Numbered from the stretch's first letter, positions 25,105-33,800 are shown. The stretch is DNA of 35,125 nucleotides from Lactobacillaceae bacterium (GCA_031261865.1 JAISIV010000027.1:1-35125), one strand, 5' to 3'. Notes: a model not told the origin generated them from the letters alone. Made by a program: numbers and translations.

Positions 25105-26130
25105 ATGACTAAAAGAGCTCGTGTAATCTACAATCCAACTTCTGGAAGAGAAGGTATCAAAGATGATTTATTAGAGATTCTTTCTATTTATGAAAAAGCA
25201 GGCTATGAAACAAGCGCTTACGCTACAACGCCTGAACCTTTTTCAGCTCGTGACGAAGCTACTCGAGCGGCCTTAGATGGGTTTGATTTAGTAGCTGCTG
25301 CTGGAGGCGATGGAACTGTTAATGAAGTTATCAACGGAATTTCCGGTTTAGAAAAACGTCCCAAAGTTGCCATTATTCCAGCAGGAACTACTAATGATTT
25401 CGCTCGCGCTTTAGGCATTCCTCGTGATGATTTAGTTGACGCCGCTAAAGTTGTCCTTTTAGATCAGACTATGAAAATGGATATCGGTCATGTAACAGGT
25501 GATGACGTTAAGATTCCATACTTTATGAACATCGCCGCCCTTGGTACTCTTTCGGAAATCACTTACTCGGTGCCATCAACGCTTAAGTCACTTTATGGTT
25601 ATCTAGCCTACGTGACTAAAGGTGCTGAATTAATCACCAAAGTTACCCCTGTTCCAGTAAAAATTGAATATGATGGTGGCGTTTTCGACGATGAAGCAAG
25701 TTTAGTTTTCGTAGCACTTACTAATTCAGTTGGTGGTTTTGAAAAGATTGTCCCCGACGCTAAACTAAACGACGGAAAGTTTTCTTTGTTAATTATTAAA
25801 AAGACCAATATCGCTCAACTATTCGCACTTGTAGCAAAGGCTCTTTCAAACGGTTCTCACGTTAAAGATCCTTTGGTGACATATGTCAAAACCTCCAATA
25901 TCAACATTTCTACAACTAGCGATCAGAAAATGAAAGTTAATTTAGATGGTGAATACGGTGGGGATGTGCCGGTTACTTTTACTAATTTGCGCGAACACAT
26001 CGAATTTGTCGCCCCTGCTAAAAAATTGCTGGGCCGTAATAAAGATAAAAAAGCTACTACTCCAGAAGAAGTGATGGCTAAAAAAGCTGAAAAAGAGTTT
26101 AAAAAAGAATTTAATGACATCAAAAAATAA
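25105..26130 (+). CDS. diacylglycerol kinase-family lipid kinase (DgkB/YegS-type)
   Basis: A 341-residue soluble lipid kinase that phosphorylates diacylglycerol, returning it to phosphatidic acid during lipoteichoic acid turnover. Motifs are NPTSGREG at the N-terminus, AAGGDGTVNEVINGI (nucleotide loop) and IIPAGTTNDFARALGIP, all diagnostic of the DAGK catalytic domain. The C-terminus is a Lys/Glu-rich tail. TAGAAT lies 6 bases before the ATG with no Shine-Dalgarno. The rlmD gene begins inside its last 17 bases, so the two are coupled, an arrangement common in Lactobacillales. Confidence 0.94.
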   Translation: MTKRARVIYNPTSGREGIKDDLLEILSIYEKAGYETSAYATTPEPFSARDEATRAALDGFDLVAAAGGDGTVNEVINGISGLEKRPKVAIIPAGTTNDFARALGIPRDDLVDAAKVVLLDQTMKMDIGHVTGDDVKIPYFMNIAALGTLSEITYSVPSTLKSLYGYLAYVTKGAELITKVTPVPVKIEYDGGVFDDEASLVFVALTNSVGGFEKIVPDAKLNDGKFSLLIIKKTNIAQLFALVAKALSNGSHVKDPLVTYVKTSNINISTTSDQKMKVNLDGEYGGDVPVTFTNLREHIEFVAPAKKLLGRNKDKKATTPEEVMAKKAEKEFKKEFNDIKK

Positions 26131-27502
26131 GCAAGCAAAACTACAAAAGAATCAAGAAGTTGAAGGTGAAGTAATTGACATCACCTATGAAGGATTAGGG
26201 GTTCTTAAAGTCGACAATTTCCCAATTTTCGTAACCGACGCATTGCCAGGCGAACTTGTTAAAGTAGGTGTTACAAAAGTGCTTAATAACTATGCTTTTG
26301 GTCGCGTAATTGAACGAATTAAAACTTCGCCTGATCGTGTGGAAAATGAACATAAAGAAATGATTTCTTCAGGAATCGCTCCTTTAGTTAATTTAAAATA
26401 CGATGCTCAATTAGCTTTCAAGCAAAACCAAATCAAAGAACTTTTCCATAAAGTTGGTATTGACGATGTTGAAATTACTGAGACAATCGGGATGGATAAC
26501 CCAACTCAATATCGAAACAAAACGGTTGTCCCAGTAAAAATGCAAGATGGTAAATTGACAACTGGTTTTTATCGTCGTGGATCTCATAAGCTAGTTCCGA
26601 TGGGTGATTACTATCTTAATGATCCAAAAATCGATGCTGCCGTCGGTGTTGTCCGAGACATCCTAGATAAGTACAAAGTAAGTGCTTATGACGAAACCAC
26701 CAGAGAAGGTACTGTCCGTTATGTCATGATTCGTCGCGGTTATTATTCTCATCAAATGATGTTAGTAATTGTCGCTACTAAAATAGAATTGCCGCACGAA
26801 AAAGAAATTATCGATGAGATTCATTTTGCATTACCTGAGCTTCGAAGTCTAATTTTGAATTACAACCCTAAGCAAACTAATGTTCAATTAGGGTTGGATA
26901 ATCGCACTCTTTTTGGTGAAGACGTGATTCATGACGAATTACTTGGGTTAGACTTTGTTATCAGTCCAAATTCCTTTTACCAAGTTAACCCGCAAACCAC
27001 TGAAATACTTTATAAAAAAGCCGCTGATATGGCTGAACTTGATAAAAACGATACAGTCATTGATGCCTATTCAGGTATCGGAACCATTGGTTTAACAGTT
27101 GCTGACCGTGTTAAGGAAGTTATTGGCGTTGAAGTTGTTGAACCAGCCGTTGAAAACGCACAAATTAATAAGGCTGCTAATAACATCCAAAATGCTGAAT
27201 TTATTGCAAATGACGCCCCTACACAATTTATTGAATGGGCAAAAAAGGGAATTAAACCAGATGTCGTTTTTGTTGATCCGCCAAGAAAAGGTTTAACGTC
27301 AGAATTGATCCAATCGGTTGGTCTGATGGCGCCAAAGAAATTTGTTTATGTTAGTTGCAATCCTGCAACATTAGCTCGCGATGCCGTTGAACTGATTGAA
27401 CAAGGTTACAAAATTACTAGACCAATTGTCCCAATTGATCAATTTCCGCAAACGATGCACATTGAGTCAATCACGATTTTCGAAAAAAATGACGAAAATT
27501 AA
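26114..27502 (+). CDS. rlmD: 23S rRNA (uracil-C5)-methyltransferase, RlmD/RlmCD type
   Basis: A 462-residue cytoplasmic SAM-dependent enzyme that makes m5U in 23S rRNA; Gram-positive RlmCD members modify two sites. It has a TRAM RNA-binding domain (about residues 15-75, beginning QEVEGEVIDITYEGLG), a central region, and a Rossmann domain with DAYSGIGTIGL, FVDPPRKGL and the catalytic Cys in VSCNPATLARD. The four cysteines that hold an iron-sulfur cluster in E. coli RlmD are absent: the matching region reads SSGIAPLVNLKY. Its ATG lies inside the lipid kinase gene (17-base overlap). It ends 95 bases before the NlpC/P60 gene without a visible terminator. Confidence 0.94.
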   Translation: MTSKNKQAKLQKNQEVEGEVIDITYEGLGVLKVDNFPIFVTDALPGELVKVGVTKVLNNYAFGRVIERIKTSPDRVENEHKEMISSGIAPLVNLKYDAQLAFKQNQIKELFHKVGIDDVEITETIGMDNPTQYRNKTVVPVKMQDGKLTTGFYRRGSHKLVPMGDYYLNDPKIDAAVGVVRDILDKYKVSAYDETTREGTVRYVMIRRGYYSHQMMLVIVATKIELPHEKEIIDEIHFALPELRSLILNYNPKQTNVQLGLDNRTLFGEDVIHDELLGLDFVISPNSFYQVNPQTTEILYKKAADMAELDKNDTVIDAYSGIGTIGLTVADRVKEVIGVEVVEPAVENAQINKAANNIQNAEFIANDAPTQFIEWAKKGIKPDVVFVDPPRKGLTSELIQSVGLMAPKKFVYVSCNPATLARDAVELIEQGYKITRPIVPIDQFPQTMHIESITIFEKNDEN

Positions 27503-27523
27503 GTTAATTTAATATATTTCAAC

Positions 27524-27562
27524 TGTTACAAATCTAGGGAGAAATTGTAAATATTCTGTGAA
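27524..27562 (+). promoter_or_regulatory. WalR-like binding sites upstream of the NlpC/P60 gene
   Basis: TGTAAA-TATTC-TGTGAA (27546-27562) matches the WalR consensus TGTWAH-N5-TGTWAH at all but one base. A further half-site, TGTTAC, lies at 27524, in phase at 22 bases (two 11-base steps). The -10-like TATTGT follows at 27584. WalRK controls cell-wall hydrolases in Gram-positives. Confidence 0.5.
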
Positions 27563-27596
27563 TAGGGCGTTATTTATCCTCCGTATTGTATTTTTT

Positions 27597-28532
27597 ATGG
27601 AAATATCTAAATCCCTACTTACAGCTTTAACAATTACAACAATACCTGCAGCAACTTTGGCAACCAGCGTATCTGCTGACGCTAAAGATGCTTCTAGTAG
27701 TTCATCAAGTAATCTTAAAAAAATCGTAAAAGCTGCAGCAGCGACAGTCGAAAAACGCGACACAATATATAAAAATAAATTAGTTATTGTTAAACAAACA
27801 GTAACTTTAACTGTTGACGAAAAACCAGTTAGTCGTACGGAAATTCAAACATCATCAAATAAAACCCTTTGGGTTAATTCTTCTGAATTAAAGAAATTGT
27901 CTAAAGTTGATACTAAGACGGCTCAAAATACTCAAGTCCGCATCGTTACAAAAGACGGTAGCAATAATGGCCTTTATGCAGATCCATATATGACTACCGT
28001 CGATTCATCAAATCAAAACAACGATGCTGAATCTCGTAATGGTCAAACTGTTACCGCTTTACAAGAAGCAATTGTTGAAAATGCAGATGGTAGTACGACT
28101 AAAATGCTTCAAGTAAAAATAGGTGATCAAGCATATTGGATTGACGAAGTCGATACTACAACCAATCTATTTGATTGGGTTTCAGCAGCCCAAGCAGCAT
28201 CCGGTGTCCCTTATGTTTGGGGCGGTTCGACTATGAGTGGATTTGATTGCTCTGGCTTCGTTAATTATGTTCGTGCAAATTCTGGACAATCATATCTTGG
28301 TCGCACTACTTATCAACAAGCTGCCACTTTACGTGCTCAAGGAGTTCAACAAGTTTCGCTTTCTGAAGCTCAACCTGGTGATCTATTGTTCTGGGGCGGA
28401 ACTGGATCTGAATATCATGTTGCTATTTACGCGGGTAATGGAATGACTTATTCTGCTACAGCACCTGGGCAATTATCGGGTCTACATCCAGTATTTGCTG
28501 GAGCACAAGTCTACAAAATGAATTTAAGCTAA
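27597..28532 (+). CDS. secreted NlpC/P60-family peptidoglycan endopeptidase
   Basis: A 311-residue exported cell-wall hydrolase, likely cutting within stem peptides during growth or separation. The signal peptide is MEISKSLLTALTITTIPAATLATSVSADA. A Ser-rich linker follows, then beta-rich segments resembling SH3/GW wall-binding modules (about 50-195), then the C-terminal NlpC/P60 domain. Catalytic Cys218 is in FDCSGF and His274 is in EYHVAIYAG, with YVWGGS before them. The track start is 13 codons early; the ATG at 27597 is chosen because it begins the signal peptide and has TATTGT 7 bases upstream with no Shine-Dalgarno. WalR-like boxes upstream fit control by wall stress. Confidence 0.92.
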   Translation: MEISKSLLTALTITTIPAATLATSVSADAKDASSSSSSNLKKIVKAAAATVEKRDTIYKNKLVIVKQTVTLTVDEKPVSRTEIQTSSNKTLWVNSSELKKLSKVDTKTAQNTQVRIVTKDGSNNGLYADPYMTTVDSSNQNNDAESRNGQTVTALQEAIVENADGSTTKMLQVKIGDQAYWIDEVDTTTNLFDWVSAAQAASGVPYVWGGSTMSGFDCSGFVNYVRANSGQSYLGRTTYQQAATLRAQGVQQVSLSEAQPGDLLFWGGTGSEYHVAIYAGNGMTYSATAPGQLSGLHPVFAGAQVYKMNLS

Positions 28533-28537
28533 CCGTG

Positions 28538-28561
28538 GGCGCCGATAAGGCGTCTTTTTTT
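28538..28561 (+). terminator. terminator of the NlpC/P60 gene
   Basis: Stem GGCGCC / GGCGTC (one G-T pair), loop GATAA, then seven T residues. Confidence 0.85.
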
Positions 28562-28630
28562 GTGAACTTTTAAGGATTTTTTGCTGTCGTTTCTTAGTGT
28601 TGTTATAAGATAATTGTGAGGCAAATTTTC

Positions 28631-29272
28631 ATGCAAATTTACATATATGGTTTTATCGTTTTTATATCGCTCTCTATTCTTTTTTTGTTAGCCACTATCT
28701 TATTTTTCGTGCGCTGGCGAGTGCTTAATTTTACCGAACAAGGTCAAAAGAATCGCAAGAATTTTTTCATAGCACTTCTTACGTTAATTGTTTTTGCAGC
28801 GGCCGCCGGTGGAACATTTATCCTTGGAAAGTCATACGTTAAAGATGCATTTTTCAAGCAGACAAATACCATTAACTCTAAAGTTGATTCAATCGCTCAA
28901 AAATCCGACGATTACTTTGTCGATATCCTTCAAGAATTAGAAAAGAAAAATTCCGACAACGGGGATGATGCTAAAGATTACGTCAAAAAGCACCAATCAG
29001 CGTTAAAGAAAATTAATTCTAACTTAGAGGAAATGGATTCTGATTTGACTAATTTAGCAAATGACGAAACCACTAAAAAGTATGGAAATGACTCATACAA
29101 AAAAGTCATTTCTCAATACAAAGTTATTCGTAAAGTTCTCAAAAACGAATATGATTTCATTTCTGATCCAACTGGCAGCTATCAAAATATGAAGACAAAA
29201 TTGTCCACTTACCGGAGCAATATGTCTAACAATATCTCAACACTCAATCAGTTAGTAAAGCAGGTAAATTGA
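28631..29272 (+). CDS. two-pass membrane protein with a helical soluble domain, unknown function
   Basis: A 213-residue protein with two membrane helices (about residues 3-28 and 43-65) followed by about 145 residues of Lys-, Asp- and Asn-rich helices, probably coiled-coil. I recognise no catalytic motif. The track starts at GTG 28616; ATG 28631 is preferred because GAGG lies 9 bases upstream, but GTG is possible, since TATAAG lies 6 bases before it. The stop overlaps the TTG start of the phosphatase gene (TTGA), so the two are co-translated. Confidence 0.75.
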   Translation: MQIYIYGFIVFISLSILFLLATILFFVRWRVLNFTEQGQKNRKNFFIALLTLIVFAAAAGGTFILGKSYVKDAFFKQTNTINSKVDSIAQKSDDYFVDILQELEKKNSDNGDDAKDYVKKHQSALKKINSNLEEMDSDLTNLANDETTKKYGNDSYKKVISQYKVIRKVLKNEYDFISDPTGSYQNMKTKLSTYRSNMSNNISTLNQLVKQVN

Positions 29273-30093
29273 ATAAAGTTCTTACAATTGAACACCCCAA
29301 AAAAGCCATGGTTATCTCAGATATCCATGGTTTTTGGCAAGCTCTACAAAAAATAACTGAATTACCCGAATACCATAATCCTGAATATCAATTAATATTC
29401 TTAGGAGATTACACCGACGGTGGTGCATCTAATCCGCGTGACCCTAAAAAAGTTATTGATTTTATTACCGACGAAGTATTGAATCATGATGCATTACTCG
29501 TTCATGGAAACCATGACGACATGTTGTTAGGAACCGCCAACAATCAGATGGATAAGTTCGACAACTGGTCGTATAACGGTCGTTCTCAAACTTTGCGGGA
29601 ACTGGGAATTCCCGACAGCGATGATATTGAAGTAGTTAGCAGTTATCTAAAAGATCTTCTACCTGATTATTTGAATGTTTTGAATAACGCTCCATATTTA
29701 ATCGAGGATCAAAATCGTATCTTTGTTCACGCTGGAATTAATTGGTATCTTTCCGATTACAAAAAGACGACCCGAGAAGATATGGTGTGGTTAAGGCAGG
29801 AATATCTTTTTGTTACCAATGTTCCTTTGGGTTTTGCGACACCAGGGCATCCAGTGCCAGCAAAACTAATTCATCAAAATCAAACAGACAAGGTTATTTT
29901 CACTGGACACACACCTGCATCTTTAATCACTGGAGATGCGGCTGGTTTTCCTGCAAAATTGGAAAGTGTCCGTTATGGCCTTCCTAGATACGTAATCGAT
30001 GGTGGTTCACATGGAACGCCAAATGCCGGTTTAAACGTGGTGATTGTCGACGCTGACGGCAGCATTATCCGAACTGAAAAATTATTTGGCTAA
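29269..30093 (+). CDS. calcineurin-like metallophosphoesterase (PPP-type)
   Basis: A 274-residue cytoplasmic phosphatase with all metal-site motifs: SDIHGFW (DxH), LGDYTDGG (GDxxD), VHGNHDDM (GNHD), VHAGINW and FTGHTPAS (GHT). It resembles the PPP serine/threonine phosphatase and ApaH group, so the substrate may be a phosphoprotein or a dinucleotide. It starts with TTG at 29269, overlapping the upstream stop as TTGA, with AGG a few bases before. Its 3' end overlaps comC, on the other strand, by 29 bases. No terminator lies between the two. Confidence 0.88.
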   Translation: MNKVLTIEHPKKAMVISDIHGFWQALQKITELPEYHNPEYQLIFLGDYTDGGASNPRDPKKVIDFITDEVLNHDALLVHGNHDDMLLGTANNQMDKFDNWSYNGRSQTLRELGIPDSDDIEVVSSYLKDLLPDYLNVLNNAPYLIEDQNRIFVHAGINWYLSDYKKTTREDMVWLRQEYLFVTNVPLGFATPGHPVPAKLIHQNQTDKVIFTGHTPASLITGDAAGFPAKLESVRYGLPRYVIDGGSHGTPNAGLNVVIVDADGSIIRTEKLFG

Positions 30094-30709
30094 TCATAGC
30101 TCCATAAGTTAGAAACGGTATAAAAGCCGTTTTCTTATTACCCGAAAATAACGAATAAGCAATCGTTGCAATGCAAGCTAGGATTACTGCAAGTAAAAAG
30201 TAGTGAACACTTAGCATTGATAAAAGTACCAACAATACCGGGATATCACCTTCGCCTAATTGCGCCGTGAGAATAACTGAAAAATATAAAAAGATGAACA
30301 GACTTACTAAAAATACAGGTGAGACATCTCTTAAATTTTCCAAAAATAAAAACGGTAACGGCAATAAAATCCACGAACTGCTTGTTTGATTAAAACTGTC
30401 TTCCTCGCTACAAAACAACAACAAGATGAAAACTAATAGCACGCGATAATCATCAACCGTCAAAAATAACATTCCATAAGCAAATTCGATGATTGGATAT
30501 TTGATTGCAATTCTCTGATGACAAATGGCGCATCTCCCGAAAGACATTAGCCAACCAAACACTGGTACTAATGAGATTGGTGCAATTGGCTGCCGGCAGT
30601 TGTCACAATACGAAAACCCACTTAAAGAAAGTCGTAAGTTTAGACGGTATGCCAAACACAATGTTGCAGAGGCCAAACTGGCACCTAAAATAAATAAAAA
30701 TATTCTCAT
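30065..30709 (-). CDS. comC: prepilin peptidase (A24 family), ComC-like
   Basis: A 214-residue polytopic membrane protease that cuts and methylates type IV pilin-like precursors, needed for the competence pseudopilus. Two CxxC pairs are present, SYCDNCRQ and RCAICHQR, forming the usual zinc site, and GEGDIPVLLVLL supplies the GxGD catalytic aspartate. The other catalytic aspartate is less clear; the EEDSFN region is a candidate. The track start is 12 codons early; the ATG at 30709 gives MRIFLFILGASLAS. It has no Shine-Dalgarno, and TATTAA lies 5 bases upstream in CGTATTAATAAGT, very like the ends of the 61 bp repeats. It is divergent from uvrA and overlaps the phosphatase gene at its 3' end. 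Confidence 0.85.
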   Translation of the reverse strand: MRIFLFILGASLASATLCLAYRLNLRLSLSGFSYCDNCRQPIAPISLVPVFGWLMSFGRCAICHQRIAIKYPIIEFAYGMLFLTVDDYRVLLVFILLLFCSEEDSFNQTSSSWILLPLPFLFLENLRDVSPVFLVSLFIFLYFSVILTAQLGEGDIPVLLVLLSMLSVHYFLLAVILACIATIAYSLFSGNKKTAFIPFLTYGAMISQIIFQFG

Positions 30710-30763
30710 ACTTATTAATACGTAAAGCAGTCCGAGGAACGACAAAATAGGAGTTACTTACAA

Positions 30764-30779
30764 AATGTAAGCGCTTTTA
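30764..30779 (+). promoter_or_regulatory. near-perfect cre (CcpA) site upstream of uvrA
   Basis: AATGTAAGCGCTTTTA matches the consensus WWTGNAARCGNWWWCA at 15 of 16 positions (T for the C at position 15). It ends 8 bases before the uvrA -10, so it covers the -35 region. Confidence 0.55.
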
Positions 30780-30787
30780 TACCCTTG

Positions 30788-30793
30788 TATAAT
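30788..30793 (+). promoter_or_regulatory. -10 element of uvrA, placed for a leaderless message
   Basis: A perfect TATAAT is followed by TATTTTG (7 bases) and then ATG at 30801. No Shine-Dalgarno and no good -35 are visible. Confidence 0.65.
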
Positions 30794-30800
30794 TATTTTG

Positions 30801-33644
30801 ATGAGTGATAAAAAAATTGAAATAAGAGGCGCCCGCGCCAACAATTTAAAAAATGTAGATGTCGATATTCCAAAGAATTCGCTTACTGTTATGACCGGTC
30901 TTTCTGGCTCTGGTAAGTCTTCTTTGGCTTTCGACACGTTATATGCTGAAGGACAACGTCGTTATGTTGAAAGTCTTTCAGCTTACGCACGCCAATTCTT
31001 AGGACAAATGGAAAAACCTGATGTTGATTCTATTGATGGATTGTCACCAGCTATTTCTATTGACCAAAAAACTACCAACAATAATCCACGTTCAACGGTT
31101 GGAACGGTTACTGAAATTAACGATTATATGCGTTTATTGTTTGCCCGCATTGGAAAACCAGAGCAAACTGGCGATGTTGAAGTCTTACCAACGGTCGACC
31201 AAATCGTTGAAAAGATTATGGCTTTTGGAGAAAAAACACGTCTCCAAATTTTCGCCCCAATTGTCCAACACCAAGCTGGAACTCATAAAACAGCCCTTGA
31301 AAATGCCAAGAAACTAGGATATGTTCGTGTCCGAATTGATGGTGAAGTTCAAGAATTTGAAGAAATGGAAACACTTGAACTCGACCGCGAATCATTCCAC
31401 GATATCGAAATCATGATCGATCGTGTTGTCATCAATGATGAATCTCGTTCACGTATTTTTGATGCCGTTGAAGCCGCGGGCAAATTAGCCGACGGTATGG
31501 TTTATGTCGAAGTGCTTGGCGACAAAATCTATAAGTTTTCCGATCACTATACGGGTGCCTTAAAAGATTTCAAAGTAGGCCGTCTAGAACCAAGATTGTT
31601 TTCATTCAATGCTCCACTTGGTGCCTGTGAAGTGTGTCAAGGATTGGGTGTTTTGCGTGAAGTTGATTTGGATCTATTGATTCCTGATGATTCTCTCACC
31701 ATTCGTCAAGGCGTAATTGCCGCTTTCAATTCAACAAGCAACACTTATTATCTAGATATGCTTGTTCAATTCGCCGAACAAAGCGGAATTGATGTTGATA
31801 CTCCTTGGAAGAAGTTGCCAAAGCGTCAAAAGGATCTTATTCTTCAAGGTTCAAACAAACCATTCCATTTCCACGCATCATCTGATTTTGGTGGAATCAC
31901 CGATAAAGATATGGTTTTCGAAGGAGTTGTTCCAAACATCAAGCGTCGTTTTGAAAGCTCTGATTTTGCTCGCGAAACTATGGGTAAGTATATGTCTGAA
32001 TTGACTTGTTCAGCTTGTGGTGGTTACCGTTTAAATCCAGCTGCACTTTCTGTAAAAATTCGTGGACGCCACATCGGACAAATCAATGAACTTCCTGTTC
32101 AAAAAGAAATCGACTGGTTCGATGATTTGAAACTTGAAGACAATGAAGCTGAAATTGCTCAACCAATCGTTAAAGAAATTAAAGATCGGCTTGGATTCTT
32201 AAGTTCAGTCGGTCTTAATTACTTAACATTGTCTCGCTCTGCGGGAACTTTGTCGGGTGGTGAAAGTCAGCGTATTCGTCTAGCTACTCAAATCGGTTCA
32301 AACCTTTCAGGTGTTCTATATGTTTTAGATGAACCTTCAATCGGGCTTCATCAACGCGATAACGACATGCTTTTAAATTCACTTCGCAAGATGCGCGATT
32401 TAGGAAATACGTTAGTTATTGTCGAACACGATGAAGACACTATGAATGCCGCCGACTACTTAATTGATGTCGGTCCCGGAGCTGGAGAACAAGGTGGTCA
32501 AATTATTGCCGCCGGAACCCCTGCTCAAGTTCGTAAAAATAGTAAATCAATTACCGGTAAATATTTATCTGGTAAGAAATTTATTCCGGTTCCTGAAAAA
32601 AGACGCCAAGGTAACGGTCAATTTGTTGAAATCAAAGGGGCCGCAGCAAACAACCTTAAGAACGTCGATGTTAAGTTCCCATTAGGTGAATTCATCGCCG
32701 TTACTGGAGTCAGTGGTTCAGGTAAGTCTTCTCTTGTGAACACTATTCTCAAACGCGCTCTTAAACAAAAGCTTAATAACAATTCTGAAAAGCCTGGTAA
32801 ATATGAAAGTATTTCAGGATACGAGGGAATTGAAAAGATTGTTGACATCGACCAACAACCGATAGGACGTACGCCTAGATCTAACCCAGCTACTTATACT
32901 GGTGTTTTCGATGATATTCGCGATTTGTTTGCTCAAACCAACGAAGCTAAAATGCGCGGATATAAAAAAGGCCGTTTTAGCTTTAATACCCGCGGTGGCC
33001 GCTGTGAAAACTGTCAAGGTGATGGTGTGATCAAAATTGAAATGAACTTCCTTCCAGACGTTTATGTTACTTGTGATGTTTGTGGTGGAACCCGTTACAA
33101 CTCTGAAACCCTTGAAGTTACATACCGCGACAAGAACATTTCTGAAGTTTTGAATATGACTGTCCAAGATGCCTTGAAGTTCTTCGAACCAATTCCAAAG
33201 ATTGCTCGTAAGTTGCAAACTATTTCTGATGTTGGTTTGGATTATGTCCGTTTAGGACAATCCGCAACCACTTTATCTGGTGGAGAAGCTCAACGTATGA
33301 AATTAGCCTCAGAGTTGCATCGCCTGCAATCAGGTAAGAACTTCTATATTCTCGATGAACCAACTACCGGTCTTCACGTCGATGATATTTCTCGTTTGTT
33401 AGACGTTCTACAACGTCTTGTTGAAGCCGGCAATACCGTATTGGTTATCGAACACAACCTAGATGTTATTAAGACAGCCGATTGGATTATCGATATGGGA
33501 CCTGAAGGAGGTGAAGGTGGTGGAACAGTTATCGCCGAAGGAACTCCCGAAGAAATTATTGAAGTCCCTGAATCGTATACTGGCCAATATCTAAAAACCA
33601 TCATGGAACGCGATATCGCACGTGCCAATGGGTTAAAAGTTTAA
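30801..33644 (+). CDS. uvrA: excinuclease ABC subunit A
   Basis: A 947-residue cytoplasmic DNA-damage sensor that loads UvrB in nucleotide excision repair. Two ABC ATPase halves are present, with Walker A GLSGSGKSS near the N-terminus and GVSGSGKSS past the middle, and signatures SGGESQRIRLATQ and SGGEAQRMKLASE. Zinc-module cysteines are in GACEVCQGLG with LTCSACGGYR, and in RCENCQGDG with VTCDVCGGTRYN. Length and order are complete. The track uses a TTG (30798); the ATG one codon later gives the usual MSDKKIEIRGARANNLKN. uvrB is not in the window. Control may involve the cre site; I saw no LexA box. Confidence 0.98.
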   Translation: MSDKKIEIRGARANNLKNVDVDIPKNSLTVMTGLSGSGKSSLAFDTLYAEGQRRYVESLSAYARQFLGQMEKPDVDSIDGLSPAISIDQKTTNNNPRSTVGTVTEINDYMRLLFARIGKPEQTGDVEVLPTVDQIVEKIMAFGEKTRLQIFAPIVQHQAGTHKTALENAKKLGYVRVRIDGEVQEFEEMETLELDRESFHDIEIMIDRVVINDESRSRIFDAVEAAGKLADGMVYVEVLGDKIYKFSDHYTGALKDFKVGRLEPRLFSFNAPLGACEVCQGLGVLREVDLDLLIPDDSLTIRQGVIAAFNSTSNTYYLDMLVQFAEQSGIDVDTPWKKLPKRQKDLILQGSNKPFHFHASSDFGGITDKDMVFEGVVPNIKRRFESSDFARETMGKYMSELTCSACGGYRLNPAALSVKIRGRHIGQINELPVQKEIDWFDDLKLEDNEAEIAQPIVKEIKDRLGFLSSVGLNYLTLSRSAGTLSGGESQRIRLATQIGSNLSGVLYVLDEPSIGLHQRDNDMLLNSLRKMRDLGNTLVIVEHDEDTMNAADYLIDVGPGAGEQGGQIIAAGTPAQVRKNSKSITGKYLSGKKFIPVPEKRRQGNGQFVEIKGAAANNLKNVDVKFPLGEFIAVTGVSGSGKSSLVNTILKRALKQKLNNNSEKPGKYESISGYEGIEKIVDIDQQPIGRTPRSNPATYTGVFDDIRDLFAQTNEAKMRGYKKGRFSFNTRGGRCENCQGDGVIKIEMNFLPDVYVTCDVCGGTRYNSETLEVTYRDKNISEVLNMTVQDALKFFEPIPKIARKLQTISDVGLDYVRLGQSATTLSGGEAQRMKLASELHRLQSGKNFYILDEPTTGLHVDDISRLLDVLQRLVEAGNTVLVIEHNLDVIKTADWIIDMGPEGGEGGGTVIAEGTPEEIIEVPESYTGQYLKTIMERDIARANGLKV

Positions 33645-33651
33645 AATTTCT

Positions 33652-33682
33652 AATCATCTCCTGTGAAAGGGGGTGATTTTTT
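33652..33682 (+). terminator. uvrA terminator
   Basis: Stem AATCATCTCC / GGGGGTGATT (with G-T pairs), loop TGTGAAA, then a T run. Confidence 0.88.
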
Positions 33683-33800
33683 AATTAAATTCGTTCTCTA
33701 CGAACGGGACCATAATGCCTTTACTTGAGACTGGTAGGAAGTATAGAAAAAGCTTATGCAACAACCATTTGCCTTGACTTTTGCTGCTTAATTTTGAGCG

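Noticed and set aside
28561-28616. A further copy of the 61 bp repeat, suggested by GCTGTCGTTT before the membrane protein gene
   Set aside because: Only about ten bases match; the flanking blocks AAATTTATT and CGTATA are missing.
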